A DNA stretch of 64,000 bases from Climacteris rufus (lineage: Eukaryota > Chordata > Aves > Passeriformes > Climacteridae), in contig VZRZ01003845.1 of NCBI GenBank assembly GCA_013398175.1, positions 397,900 to 461,899 on the forward strand. The letters run 5' to 3'. The position numbers and the translations under genes are program-made. The notes under the pieces were generated by a model. It saw only the letters and a list, made by a program, of their open reading frames with translations, did not search any database and was not told where the DNA came from. This document shows positions 12,916-25,300 of this stretch, piece by piece (position 1 is the first letter of the stretch; each line of letters opens with the position of its first letter).

Positions 12916-15900
12916 TTGTCATCTTTGCTGCATTAATAAAGCATACAGACAACTCAGGAAAAACAACTTTTTCTGTAAGCAGTCTCTGACGTCTTGATGT
13001 GCAGGAAGAAAAGATGAAAATTAGCAGCATGTGGGTGGAACAAAAAGGGGGAGAAAACACATGAGGTAGAAGATGATTATTTTCTAATTATTTAATATTC
13101 TCCTAATCTCCTCCCATTCCCAGCAAAGTGCCTTTACAGAAGGCTTTTAGCTGTTTCCTGAAGAGAACAGCTTGCTGGCTTGTTGCTTTGTGGGGGTTTT
13201 TTAATGTGAGAATTCGAGAAAAAAATGCTCTAGACACCCAAGGCAGTTCAAACAAGTCACTCTCAAGTTTTCTTCTTGAAGAAAAATGCCTAAGAGCCCA
13301 TGTCACTGCAGTGCTGACTGCATTCCACAGCAGAAGGGGAAAAATCCACGGGAGTGCCCTCTAGCTTCACTCACAGAAGACAATGTTTTCTCGTTCCAAG
13401 AAAAATGTCACATTCACTGTAAGGTCCAACACAGGGACTGTACCATCAGCAGATTGATGCTTCAGACTCAATCTGAGCTTGTGTGTGGTTCCAGCTGCAT
13501 GCCCTGTACAACAAACCCACCACCTATGATCCCCTAAAACTCCTCACTATGAGGCTGTGGATTAAGACTACTTAGCATCAGCACTGAAGAGAAAAACACT
13601 GGTGAAAGGAGAAAAAAAGACCCCAGTTCCCTGTTTTGGAACTAGAGTAGGGCAGTAAAAGCACTAAAATGGCATCTTCCCTCAGGAACTACCACTTCTC
13701 TATTACAGAAGCAGCAAAACTTTAAAAAATCAGGGATCACCCCCTGGCAGCCCACCAGGAGCCTGAAAGGCACAGCTTGTTTGCATAATCTGATTGTGCC
13801 TTTGTGTTTATAGAAAAAATTATTGGTTTGATTCTGGTAGCAGCTTCAAGAAGCATCATTTTTAATTAGACCTGACACTGAAATCTGCTGAGGAGTTTAG
13901 ACTGTAGGTTGGGAAAGGGAAATGGAGAAAGCACTCAAGAGTTTGGCATCAGCCCAGTGGGAGAAGGTGGTCATGGGTGTGTCACTTTGGAAGAGGTGAG
14001 TGAAGCAAAAGGTGAAAGGGAAGATTTGATCAGTCAGAACTGTGCAGGGAGAGCTCAGGGTCTGGCAGCTGGAGCAGGAAAGGGCAGTTGAAAATTTCCT
14101 TTCTCTCCCTCAGACTTCAGGGATGGAGTTGGTCCCAGAGCAAGGATTTTTTGGCCAAGGCAGCAGTGAGTCTTAAATAACTCAGCAATGCTGAAATAGC
14201 CCCTTCTCATGACATTTAAATGATATAGTATATCTTGAGGAGCCAATAGAAATTTCAGCTCCTGCAATGCTACCCATTACTAAGGCTTTCTGCAAAGTCC
14301 CATATTCTCAGGGGTCACAACACAGGACCAGAGACTTAGTGGCATTTTGGAACCTTGCCTTTGAACACTCTTGTACTTTTAAAGATGTTAAATCCAGCCC
14401 TGTGTGCAATGTTGATGTCTGCAAAGTTTTAAGTTATTTGTTTTATATAAATTCAGTTCTCAGGATTAGTGATTATACCCCAACACAGCCACAGAGTTTT
14501 ACCTGTCGTGACTTTCCACACTGGTGAAAGCTGTAATTTTAGTACTAAGGAATTCAATATTAAGTCCACAGTAATAAAAATACCTTTTCAGATTGCAAGT
14601 CCAGGAAAAAAGATGACAGATGGGTTCTTAAACTGAAGTATCTCCACATGCATTTACAGAATATTCTGTGCACTACAAAGCTTCTTCCTGGCTTGTGCTG
14701 CAATGAGTTTCCCATGTCAATACGTCCTTGACAGTATAAAATGAAGAATTCAATATGAACAATTTTAGGCAGGCTTATTAGGAATTCTCCAATTATCTAG
14801 AAGCCTTGCAACTGCTTTCTGCCAGCATGTCCACTCCTTGGTCCTCAGGACCACATATTTAAGTATAATGCTACTTCAAAGTCTAACCCATCTGCCTCAA
14901 TCTTTCATTCTCCCTCAACAAGGCCTCCTTCATATTCCATTTCCAGGGACCATTAATTTCATATGAAAATCACAGTTGGCAAGACTAAAAATATATCTTC
15001 TAACTCGGAGCAATAGCTGCCTGCTTTCAGGATCTCTGCAAATCTTTTAGATAACATTCTCAGAAAAATCAAAGAAAAGAACAAGAATCCTTCAAACTGC
15101 TGCTTGGCCACAAAGTCAATTAATCTCTAATGCAACTTTAGTCACTTAACTACCAATGACACAGCGACCACCACTGGATTTCAGCCCTTTTGATATGTGT
15201 ATACCAAAAGTCTTGCTCACACTAAGAACTTGAAGTGAAAAGGACAAATAGTGGAGGAATTACTTTTGGCCACACCTGTTCTCCACAACAGCATTAATAT
15301 CAGCACTCAAGAATGCTGCATCATCACCCTGTAGATTTTGAACCAAAATGTGCTGAAGTTGACAAATATAAAATTTTAAGAAAGTATTAATATTGAATAT
15401 TGAAAGAAATCTTCCAGCAACTTACATGGAATACAATTTTATATCAATTAATGGAATTTCCCAATGGAAAATACTCCAATTTCTACAGTTTTCCAGGAGC
15501 ATTGGAACTTATCACAGCAAGATTTAGTACCACCAATTTTTTTCTGCCTTCTTCAAAGCTGGAATCCAACCTTTCTAAGGCACTTCCCACGTATTTAGCT
15601 GACTTTGTAGAAGATGATGTGCCTCTCATTGGCTCAAAACATGTTAACACTGCATCACTCATAAAGACTTCAGAGGATTTCTGAAACCAAGTCAAAGGGT
15701 CACAGTATTGCCAAGCTATTAAAAAGATTAGATCTCATCACAAAAGTGTAAGGACCCACTTTGTCCAGTTCCGTTTGCTGATTGCTGTATTGTTTCCTGC
15801 TTGTGCCTGAAGAGGCAGAGAAGTAGATTTTAACATAGTTGTTAAATATTTAGGTTAAAAACTCTCACTTGTCTGGAAGAAAGTTGAAAAGCCAGAATTT

Positions 15901-17750
15901 AAGTCATTCCTAATTTTAGTAGCAAGTGAAAACTCTCATGAAGAAACCATATGATGCCTGGAACTGTAAAATACAACAGCCAGCTGAGAAAGACGTGTAT
16001 CAAGGTGGATTTTGTGCTCACCTTTTTTGTTTTTTTTAACTGTCAATTTCTTGGAATAAGTGACTGAAGAACCACAGGCTCTGCAAACCCACTCAAACTA
16101 TCCAGGAACAAAGCACCTCCCCGGGCTGCGGCAGCTCTAAATGTGACATCATTTGCTTACAGAAGGCAAATTCTTGCCAATTTTAAATAAAACAAGATTC
16201 AGTCTCTTGAAAACAGACAGATGTCTACAAGAGTGGCTATTCCTGTGTCTCCACACTAATTCACAGTGTTATACGAGCAGCTTCACACAGCTTGCAAGAT
16301 CCTGCTAGAAGCAGACGAAAATGAGACTGCAGGATGTAATAACCTCGTTAGCTGGGACTGCTTCCTAAAAGGGAAAGCTTCCAAGCTTCCCAGTGCAGCA
16401 TGTTTTATATTGGGGTATGTTTTATTTCAAGTGATTTAACAGGAAATCTTATCGCTTCCAGTGCTGTTAAATACCAGCTCACCTATTGTGTCCACTTTCA
16501 AGATCAGTTTGTGTGTAGGTTTTTCACCATTCTCGTGTTTTGTCACATGCCTGAGTAACCTCTGACTCTGCTGGAAGAGCTGAAATAGGAAATTACATTC
16601 CCAGAACCTTCAAGAAAGCCCAGCAAGGAATTGGACTGATACAGGAGAACCTGGTGAGTGGTTTTTAAAAAGGTGCACACATCCAAAAAACCAAACATAA
16701 CATTACTTTTTAAAGAAGCTTATTAGCAAATTCTTTTTACTTTGACGTAATAAATCACAGTGTGATGACGTCTATTTTTTCCCCAAAATAAACTTTAAAA
16801 GACTTTACATGCCAAGCCAATATTTTGTTATTTAAAAGAAACTTAAAACCTTAAATACCAGACTACAAGCAAGTGAACACTTCTGCTAGAATAAATACCT
16901 CTCCTGACATTTCTGTTCATTTCTATAGTTCAGTGGAACAACGTTACTGACTTCCTGAAGGCCACAAATTGGAGAAAGTTACTTCCATGAAAATCTAATA
17001 AAGAAAGAAACCTACCTTTTCTCTTACATCCTCTCCCATTACTCTGCTAGGGCATGCATTATACAAAAGGACATCTTAACTAAACCAAAATTATGGAAAC
17101 TACAAAACCAGTAAATACCTTGGGGATTTCAACTCATGGTTTGCTACAAAATTAATGACCCCTAAACACATCATTCAACCAGTTTTCTTCTTTGATTTCA
17201 CATTAAGGACTGATAAATAATGATCCCTTTAAAACCCTGTAATTGTTTGCTGGATAAACCCAGAAACTACTGAGTAACAGTTTGTTTTTAACAGAGTTAA
17301 AATCAGATTTTCAAAGATGCAAGTTGAGAGTAAAGCTATCTGTTATCTCTGGAGCAGACTGCAATGTTAGCAACGGAAGTGCTGAGGAGGTTGTAGCCCT
17401 TAGGGAGTAGAAAGAGGCAATTACCATCCATGAAATGCTAAGGTATGATGTGTACATTAGGAAAATTGTAGTGTGCCATGCATATTTCAGTTTGAAGACT
17501 GTTTGGGGTTTCCCCAATAGCTTTTGGGCATGAAAGGTACCCTTCAAAACCAGACATAAACAGTAGCAATGACTCTAATAAAGGGGATGATCTTTCTACT
17601 AATGTAGGCCCCAATGTGGCCCAACTTATCTCAGATGACAACAACACAAGGAAAGGAGGTATTTCTAAGTGCTGCAGACACTCAGCAACACATCTGCCTG
17701 TACAGACTGACAGAAGTTTGTTACCAGCAGTCAGAGGCTTCAGAGCTTAC

Positions 17751-17825
17751 CTGTTTCTGTGCTGATGCTCCCATATGCACCTGGCAGAACTTGACTGCCT
17801 GTTCAAGTGCTGCTTCTTCATCCAC
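17751..17825 (-). CDS. CABIN1: CABIN1 coding exon, 25 codons
   Basis: A 75-base exon of exactly 25 codons, phase 0 at both ends, with acceptor CTGTTCAG and donor GTAAGC. The peptide starts VDEEAALEQAVKFCQVHMGA and ends SAQKQ. It follows LIKQ of the previous exon just as in the mammalian protein I recall. The alternating hydrophobic pattern suggests one helix. The exon could be skipped without changing the frame. Confidence 0.95.
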
Positions 17826-18272
17826 CTGAACAGAGAATCACTATTAATGAAGTCATAATTACTTAGCTCATCTATGAATCCAATTAAATTGAGATGAAAT
17901 GGGGATATACAGCATGGGAACAAGGGGAGAATCAGCACTTCTACAGCAGAATGCTGACCTTAAGTTATTCAGTAGATCCAAAGATATATACCTAACTCAC
18001 TCAATTCCAATTATTATTTAGCATGAACAAACCCCACATAATTGGTATTTTAGCTCTTAACTCATTTCAGAAATTTAGTTCCAAAACACAGAACATCCTA
18101 CTCCCCATCCCCAGCAGAGGTCTTGTCAAGTGAAGGTTTTTTGGGAGATGTTTATCTCCCAAAGTTTTGAACAGATACAGGGCCAACTTCATACTGCTTG
18201 GTTTAGCAATTCCTGTTATCCTCAAATCAAGTCTGGGGCCACATAGAGAAATGACAATAAATGACACAATAC
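17826..18272 (-). other. CABIN1: CABIN1 intron, 447 bases
   Basis: A short intron between donor GTATTG and acceptor TGTTCAG. Nothing recognisable is in it. Confidence 0.88.
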
Positions 18273-18914
18273 CTGTTTAATCAGCATGTACGTTTCAGAC
18301 ATGATCTTCTCAATCTTGCCCAGGTCATAGGCCATAACCTTCTGACCTTGCTGCCATACTCGATAAGCATCGAGCAGAAGTGTTTTTCCAGACTCCACAT
18401 CCTCAAGCAACTTCCTCTTCCTGCTTGATCTCTGGACAGGTTCTTCTGTAGGTACTGCTTGAACTATTCCTTTAGCTGCCTGCTGCTGGTGTTTTGAGCT
18501 GATACTCAGCTCTTCCAAAGAAAGTTCTGGAGTCCGGCTCTCTGGAGCTCTCTCCCTGGAGCTCCTGCCGGACTGCAGCCGCTCTGCCTCGCTGCGTTTA
18601 CAGGAAGAATCCATCTTCTCAGGGTCATGGGAATAGCCATCAAGATCCATAGGCTCAGCTGAACCAGGATCAGGAAGCTCTTTAATCTCCTTGTCATTCC
18701 TGTCCTCTTGTTCCAAGATGTCCATAGCATTGGGAATTTGTCTCTGGGTCGCTTCCTTTACTCCGTTTTCAGTACTATGTACCACTCCATCTGATAAAAC
18801 TGGCTTTTTGGGAAGGACATCTTTCCCCTCTTCAGCACTGGTTTTATTGGAGACGTCTGTTGTCATCCTTCCTGAAGCAAGGTTAGAAGACTTGGAACCC
18901 TGATCTTCTGAAAC
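18273..18914 (-). CDS. CABIN1: CABIN1 large disordered exon, 214 codons
   Basis: The largest coding exon here is 642 bases and phase 0 at both ends. The acceptor is an uncommon AAG after a long T run. An AG seven bases further in would break the frame, so VSEDQGSKSS is the chosen start. The first two thirds are low-complexity and charged (for example MTTDVSNKTSAEEGKD, PGSAEPMDLDGYSHDPEKMD, RSSRERAPESRTPE). The last third is conserved: ELSLEELSISSKHQQ, then RSSRKRKLLEDVESGKTLLL, then DAYRVWQQGQK and IEKIMSETYMLIKQ. RSSRKRKLLED contains a basic cluster that could serve as a nuclear localisation signal. Its length allows precise removal without a frameshift if skipped. The match to remembered CABIN1 is clear in the conserved blocks and weaker in the charged part. 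Confidence 0.94.
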
Positions 18915-20108
18915 CTTAAAAAAAGAAGTCATTCTTCTTTGTTATCATTAAAATCAGAAAGCATTTGGCACAGCTATGACTACCATGAATATTGACAATG
19001 AGGACCTTTCATTACTGCTTCTGCTGAAGAAAATGCATTTATTCTATGTTCATTCTTTTTTATTCCTCAGTATTAATTAATCCAGGCCATGAGTCTTAGA
19101 ATTAAAAGTATTTTAATCAGTGTAAACACCACAGAGAAATCAACAGCACAGGCTGAGCCAAAGCCACAATGTTTATTTTCCCCCACTACTTCAGTCCATG
19201 TTATGGGATCCAACTAAATGAAATCCAAGGTTTTAATAGCACAAATTTTTCTTCTAACATATTGAAATCAAAACCAAACCTGTTTCTTTTGGCAACTACA
19301 GATCAACCTCAAATTTAAGAACCTTCCCTTTGGTTGTTCTTACATAACTTTCTTGTTAATAGATCAAGAAGTAGGCAAAACCCTGCTATAGTATTTTAAT
19401 TTTTGTACCTTTACTTTGGTGATGTTCCAAAGGCAGAAAACCTCAGTACCTCATCTCTTCTTTCAAAAATTGCTAATGATACAATTCTTCCATCCAGACT
19501 TATGAACAAACTATTTCATGTACAGAGTTCCAGTCTTCTTGAGGATGTTTTCATTTAATTTGTTAAACCTATAGTCTGTTAATTTGGAAAACCCTTAGGA
19601 ATAAATTCTTCCTTAAATGTGTTTACCAAATAAAGCTCCAATTTCCAGATACTTTAAGCTGGAAACTGATTAGCTTCTATATGACTTTTAAAAATTAAAT
19701 CTAGATTACAATTATATATAATAATGAGTGTGGTGCTATCAAGGACTAGCAATGAGAAGTGGCTAGGCATGTAACTCCTCGTTGTCTGGGTTTGTTTTTC
19801 AAAGAGGAAGCTTAGTTCACTAGAAAAAGAAATTTCTGATAGACCCCACTTGAAAATGGAGCTTTGGTACACTACATGTATCTACCACTATTTGAAATTT
19901 AAGAGACAATCAAACCAAACCTACTGCAATCCTTTTGCAAAAACTGTATTTGTTACTGAATTTCAAAACGAAGAAAAAGAAAATTTTCTGTGTAGTGGCA
20001 TATAAACAGAAAGTATTAGAAGTAAGTGCTGCTAAGGTAGCTCTTCAGGCTCTTAATGAACCGAACATTGAAAAACTGAATTACTGAATTAAAACTCTGC
20101 TGCCTCAC
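18915..20108 (-). other. CABIN1: CABIN1 intron, 1,194 bases
   Basis: An AT-rich intron between donor GTGAGG and a T-rich tract ending TTTAAG. No repeat or extra exon was seen. Confidence 0.85.
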
Positions 20109-20205
20109 CTGTGTGAGATCGTTGAGAGTGTCCTCCAGCACCTTCACTGTGAGCACAAAGGCTTGTTGGGCCAGGACCTGGCGATCTGCATCACGCAGGT
20201 ACTTC
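20109..20205 (-). CDS. CABIN1: CABIN1 coding exon, KYLRDADRQ segment
   Basis: A 97-base exon. Its first G completes the lysine codon split from the previous exon, and 32 whole codons follow: KYLRDADRQVLAQQAFVLTV then KVLEDTLNDLTQ. The acceptor ends GTGGCACAG and the donor is GTGAGG. Combined with the previous exon it gives TPDQGKKYLRDADRQ, which I recall from mammalian CABIN1. It ends at a codon boundary. Reading on into the flanking introns gives a longer open frame, but the splice sites and phase make the exon limits clear. Confidence 0.96.
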
Positions 20206-22213
20206 CTGTGCCACAGCAAGAGAGCAGAAATGAAGTTAACAGCCAAAGCTTGCAGCACTCTACAAGCAAGAACCAGGACATTAAAAGGAAAAAAAGAAAA
20301 AGCCAACACAACAATTTTAAACCAAGAAGAAAGAAAAAAAATCCATATACACTTCCACACTGAAATGTAACAATATTGAAATATAACACTTTGGCTGTGC
20401 TTCCCTCCACTCCTCCCCTCCCCACAAGCATCAAAGATGACACCCACAAAGCAGAAGACAGCACTGTCTATAAACAGAGGGAAGGGTAGAAATGAAAAAA
20501 GAACACCACCAAACAACCAAACTCAGAGCAAACCAGACAACTAGATTTACAGTTTTCTTATATCAGTCCTTCTGTGTCCCTCAAATACCAGCTTTTTATT
20601 CAAACTTTTTCTTGAAAGAGTATTACAGTTACACATAGCCAAGTTGAACTCTCAGGTGATTTTCATGTTCTGGATAAAGCATGCATGTGAGATTAAGGAC
20701 ATCAGCAAGTCCTCTCTCATTGGTCCCATCAGTTGCCTTTGAACCCAGGATTTTTAGAGCTAAAACATGGTTGTGCTAGTACCTTTTTTCCTATTTAGTA
20801 TTACAAAAAATAATATTGTATGTGTAAAACATTCACTCTATAGCTTATTTAGTTTATTAGAGCACTGTAATTTCAGTGTATTCTGACACAATGATTTAGT
20901 CTGCTTTCAAGGAAAACACTTTCAGCTGTCAATCCACCTAATCAAGTTTGATGGAAAACTTAATTTCCATTTCAGAATTAGCTGGTTTTAATGAGAGGTC
21001 CACAAATCAAAGCAAATAACTTTGAAGGGTACTAATTCAGTCAAAAGGCCAAGGTTTTTAATATACACATTTCCTCTCTATAGTGTAAAATTAAATTGGT
21101 AATTTTGTATCTTTTGTCTGAAAAACAAACCATAAACATCTGACTCCTCATTAGTTCAGTAATAACTAAAACCTCCCCATCTTTAAAAATAGGCTTGTTC
21201 CAGGCATATACCAGACACACCCATAATATCTGCCATTCTAAGTTCCTGTAATGATTGCAGCTCACCATGGCTGGCACTGGCTGATCCAACATGTCAAATT
21301 ACTTGTTTTTTGAATTCAGTCTAGACTTATAAATAACATAATATTTTTAGTACAACCGTGGCTTGCTTAGGACAGAATTTAAACCTTCTATGGTCCAGTT
21401 CTTCTGATATGCTAAAAGTCCAAGTATTTTTGGCTTCAAGTTTGCTGAACAAGTGGTGACATATTCCCAGACACACTGCAGTCCATGCAAATTCACATGC
21501 GCTCACACTCAAAAACACATGAAGAAACCTGCAATGTCTCCAACTTATTGCCATCAATCATTCAAGTTTCATTTCTTAAGCATTTGCCAGAGACCAATCT
21601 CAACATTTCCCACAGGGCAGCCTAGTAGAATTCTACCTCAGTTGCTTCAGTGTTTTCCTTAGATGTTTATTTTGGTCCTCCCATCGCTGCGAATCCATAT
21701 ATAGCTCACATTAATAGCTTCTTTTTTTCTTAAATAAGGTTAATGCAATTAAAATTAGATCACCCCTGAACAGGATAAGCTTTTTAAATAGCATCAGCTG
21801 CCAAGAGGCACATAACCATTGTTCAGTCCATCAAGGATTACAGGAAGGCAGGATGCTGGGCCGTGACCTCCACGCTGGACTCAGCTCTTATGCAAGAGCG
21901 AGCAGAGGGTGCACGAGTCGCGGCGCTCGGTTCCACCAGCGAATCCCTCCACGTGACAAACCACCTCTGCAAGCCTCTTAAGGGACCTGAATGGCTGCTC
22001 TGAGTTCCAAGAGAAATGCAGAGAATCTCTAGGCTATATTATGGAATTGTAATCCTGAGAAAAATTAGCCATCATTCCACTATATTCCCAAGGGAATCTG
22101 TCTGAAGACTTTTTTTTCCTAAACAAAGAACGGCTTTAAATAAAATAGTTATACAGTGAACAAAATATATTCAAAGCTTTACAAAGTAATGGCTTCAAAT
22201 AAATCTGTCATAC
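20206..22213 (-). other. CABIN1: CABIN1 intron, 2,008 bases
   Basis: An AT-rich intron with donor GTATGA and acceptor GGCACAG. A small CpG cluster with a CACGTG E-box lies at about 21860-21960, listed separately. Nothing else is recognisable. Confidence 0.85.
21860..21960. promoter_or_regulatory. Small CpG cluster with a palindromic E-box
   Basis: About 100 bases hold roughly ten CpG dinucleotides (including a GTCGCGGCGCTCGG run) in an intron otherwise almost free of them. CACGTG occurs at 21950-21955, within GTCACGTGG on the minus strand, the core type bound by USF and MiT/TFE factors. It begins about 250 bases downstream of the GIWRIP exon. A regulatory role is inference only. It is too short to be a standard CpG island. 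Confidence 0.35.
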
Positions 22214-22377
22214 TTTCCCTGATCAGGGGTCCTCTGCAGCATAGATGAGACTTTGAGCAAGGTGTTGTAATCCTTTAGCTGTGACAGCACATTCAGCAGC
22301 AGGACAATCGAGCGGTTCATATGAGACGCGAAACTGCCCGGGCGGTCGATCTCATCCACGGGGATGCGCCAGATTCC
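22214..22377 (-). CDS. CABIN1: CABIN1 coding exon, GIWRIP segment
   Basis: An exon of 54 codons plus two bases, starting in phase 0 after a TCTCTGCAG acceptor and ending AA before donor GTATGA. The peptide begins GIWRIPVDEIDRPGSFASHM, continues through NRSIVLLLNVLSQLKDYNTL and ends VSSMLQRTPDQG. This is nearly the mammalian CABIN1 sequence I recall. The split lysine codon is completed by G at the start of the next exon. The hydrophobic spacing in SIVLLLNVLSQL fits a packed helix, not a membrane segment. This is one of the most conserved pieces in the window. Confidence 0.96.
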
Positions 22378-25300
22378 CTGCAGAGAAAGGAAAAGAGGAA
22401 ACCTCTCAAGAGGGATCCAACTGAAAAAGGCAGAACCATGAAAATATAGGTCAGATTCTGCAGCATGTTGAATTTCACTGAGGGCCAGTGGAATAATGGA
22501 CAGACAAAAGCTGTGGTCCCACAGACAGGGAGATACGGATTTAGATCTGGATTTAAAGTCAACTGATTCCTGCCAGTAGCAAAAGAGGGAGGCTCACAGA
22601 AGCCACAGCACACCTTCTCAATATGCTCCTGAACTACTCTCAGAAAAAGCAAGCAAAGCCCAAATTATATTGTGCATTTTTCTTCACTGTCAGTGATCAC
22701 GCGTTCCTAAGCCAAAGCTCAACTGCCATAAAAAATAAGGAGTAACTTAAAGTAAATTTTCCTGGCTTGAAAGCTATTACTTACATGCAGTCACAGCAAG
22801 TTCCTATCTTCAAATAATCTGTTACTAAACGACTTAGGAACTTGGTTAGTGCCTTGATATCATCAGTGCTCACTATGGACTAACCAGTCTGATAGAAAGA
22901 ATCAGATTCCTCAGCAGAATCCATTTTCCATTGGCAGATTCAAATACTTGGGCATACATCCTGATCCTTCTTATTAAATTTCTGGGACAAGGGAATCTCT
23001 GGGGAGCAAGGCTGAAGACTGATAGGAAATATAATTTAACTAGGGTTAGTCAGCTCAGATTTTGCAGTGTCTAGTACGTCTAATGAGACTGTATTCAGGT
23101 GTTTATTGCGGATGCTGTCAACATCGTAGTCAACCACACCTCAAAAAATGCACTGCACATGCTACCATGCTTGCATGTTAGGATAAGACTTATGACCATT
23201 CACAAAAACTGCTGTATCATCAGTGCAACCCTTCTCTCATGCTTTATTGGTTCTGAATCTTTTCCTGTAGTAGCTTTCTAAGATGACAATCACCTGGTCA
23301 TAAACCATTCTGTGACAACACAGGAAAGAACAGTCTTATTGACAGGAGTACCTGACTCAGTTTGGCTTTCCAAGCCTGTTCAGAGAGCAGGATATACAAA
23401 TATTTACTCCTTTATCTTTGTTTAAAGGTCTTGCTTCGATTTGTTTAGCTTTACTTTCAGTGTGATCAAAACTCTTCAGAACTTACTACAAAGTGGAAGC
23501 AAAGAAAATGATTACTGCAATAAAAAATGACATTTGACCAGAAAAGCAGATCCATAACCCACATCTACAATGGATACTTCACCTGCATGTCTGCAGAAAA
23601 TCTGCAGTTCTACTGTGTAAGGTGCATAGGAACTTGGGGAAAAACAACACACAAATATCAGTGTTCTAATATCAGTGTTTTTACATGGAAAACAATGACT
23701 TCAACTAGATATAATGCACAGGCTAATCTGCCAAATTTTCTTGCTCTTGATTTTCCTCATGCTCTCTACTCTTACTCCCCAGTGAGCACAATAAAGCTGT
23801 TCTTCCTCTTTGCTCCCTGAAGCTTTCTTTCAAACTCTTTTTTGTAGTTTCCCTTTTCCAGAACATACCTAAAAGCGTACCAGGAACAACCCCCCAGGCA
23901 CCACTGTCGCTTCCTCCTACTCCCAACGCCCAATGTCCACAAACACCTTCCATGGCTTGGTGGCCAAGAGCTCATCTGCTCAGGGAGCTCAGCAGCTCAC
24001 AAGCACAAACAGATCAGCTCTGTAAACCAGCACATTATTTAAACAGAGATGCATTTTCTTCCCCCAAACCATACAATGGCTTTCCTTTCAGGCTACAGAT
24101 GAAACACACACATTCTGGAGCTGCTATTTTTTGCTTCTCTGCACGTATGTAAACTGGGTTTCTGCCAAATCCTAAAACAAGTGAATGCCTCATAATGGCA
24201 CCACATTGCAACAACCTACTTAGCCAATTTAACTACACAAAACAATTTATGGTCAACTACAGCACATTGTAGGAGTGGAACACTGCCAACGTGTAGGTAG
24301 GTTCTTGGTCTTTTTCAGCATTATCTCATCCTTCATTTGAATCAGGAGGATCACTTGGATCAGATACTGTATCTGGAATTAGTTGGAATTTTGCAGCTCC
24401 TTCTCACATATCCCATGTATACATTTTAATACTACCCTGGAAATTACAGTAATGTAGTAGAAGGATTTCCCATTACAGAATATACAAACTGCATCCAGAA
24501 AGCCAAGAAAAAGTCCCTCAGATAGAAACAAAATCATGTATTTTGGACAATGCTGCTGTCTTTCTACAACAGGGGACAGTAGAAGAGTTTTAATTAAAAC
24601 TCACATATTCAAGTTTACTTTACCATTGCGGTTACAAAAGAGGGACTGATTTTAAAAGGAAAGTCACTAACTTTTCGTGTGTTGACTTGCAGCTTTATAA
24701 ATGCAAATCAGCAATAGATACGTGTCCAATGTTACATACCTGCCTGATCCACAGGCAGCCTCGAGCCAAAAGCAGAAAGAAACCTGCCATGAGGAATCAG
24801 AACAATCTTCATTCCATCACTGTGATTTTATGCAAAACATTGATGTTAAAGTGAGTTTATGACAATTTATTTCATAAGTGATACTGAATTTTAAGAGTGC
24901 CATTTCAGTCAGAAACTAAAGAATGTCTCGTTTAAATCTCTTCCAAAGAGAAATTTAACAAAGCCTGTCAGGCATTAATTTTTCCTTCCTAAGTACCAAT
25001 AAACTTCAGGAAGAATACTTCTGAATTCACATCACATACTGCAACTTTTTTTAAGAAGCTGAATGTCAGGCTATTTTTTTTTTAACAAAGCTTAAGAAAG
25101 ACACAAATGCAAAGTTTGGGGAGAATACCGGAAAGCATTATTCACTTGGACTAAAATGAAAGTTTTTATACCATCACTTCAAAATTCAGATTTGTTAACA
25201 AAGCACCTCTCTTGAAAGTACACCCACAGAGGAGTGCAGATCCTTGTGACAACGATTTCCATTTCTTTGAAAGGTTTTGTTACTGGTTATCACCACTCAG

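Larger units (their letters stand above)
7993..17750 (-). other. CABIN1: CABIN1 intron, 9,758 bases
   Basis: An intron between donor GTAAGC and acceptor TTTATGCAG. It contains a CR1 copy in minus orientation at about 9.75-10.09 kb and a C-rich tract at 12878-12915. An open frame of 94 codons at 15400-15684 (plus strand) with a partly overlapping 70-codon antisense frame has no recognised family. No exon of another gene was identified. Confidence 0.8.

Noticed and set aside
20016..20516. A 166-codon minus-strand frame
   Set aside because: It is the KYLRDADRQ exon read through both splice sites into intron. Only 20109-20205 is coding.
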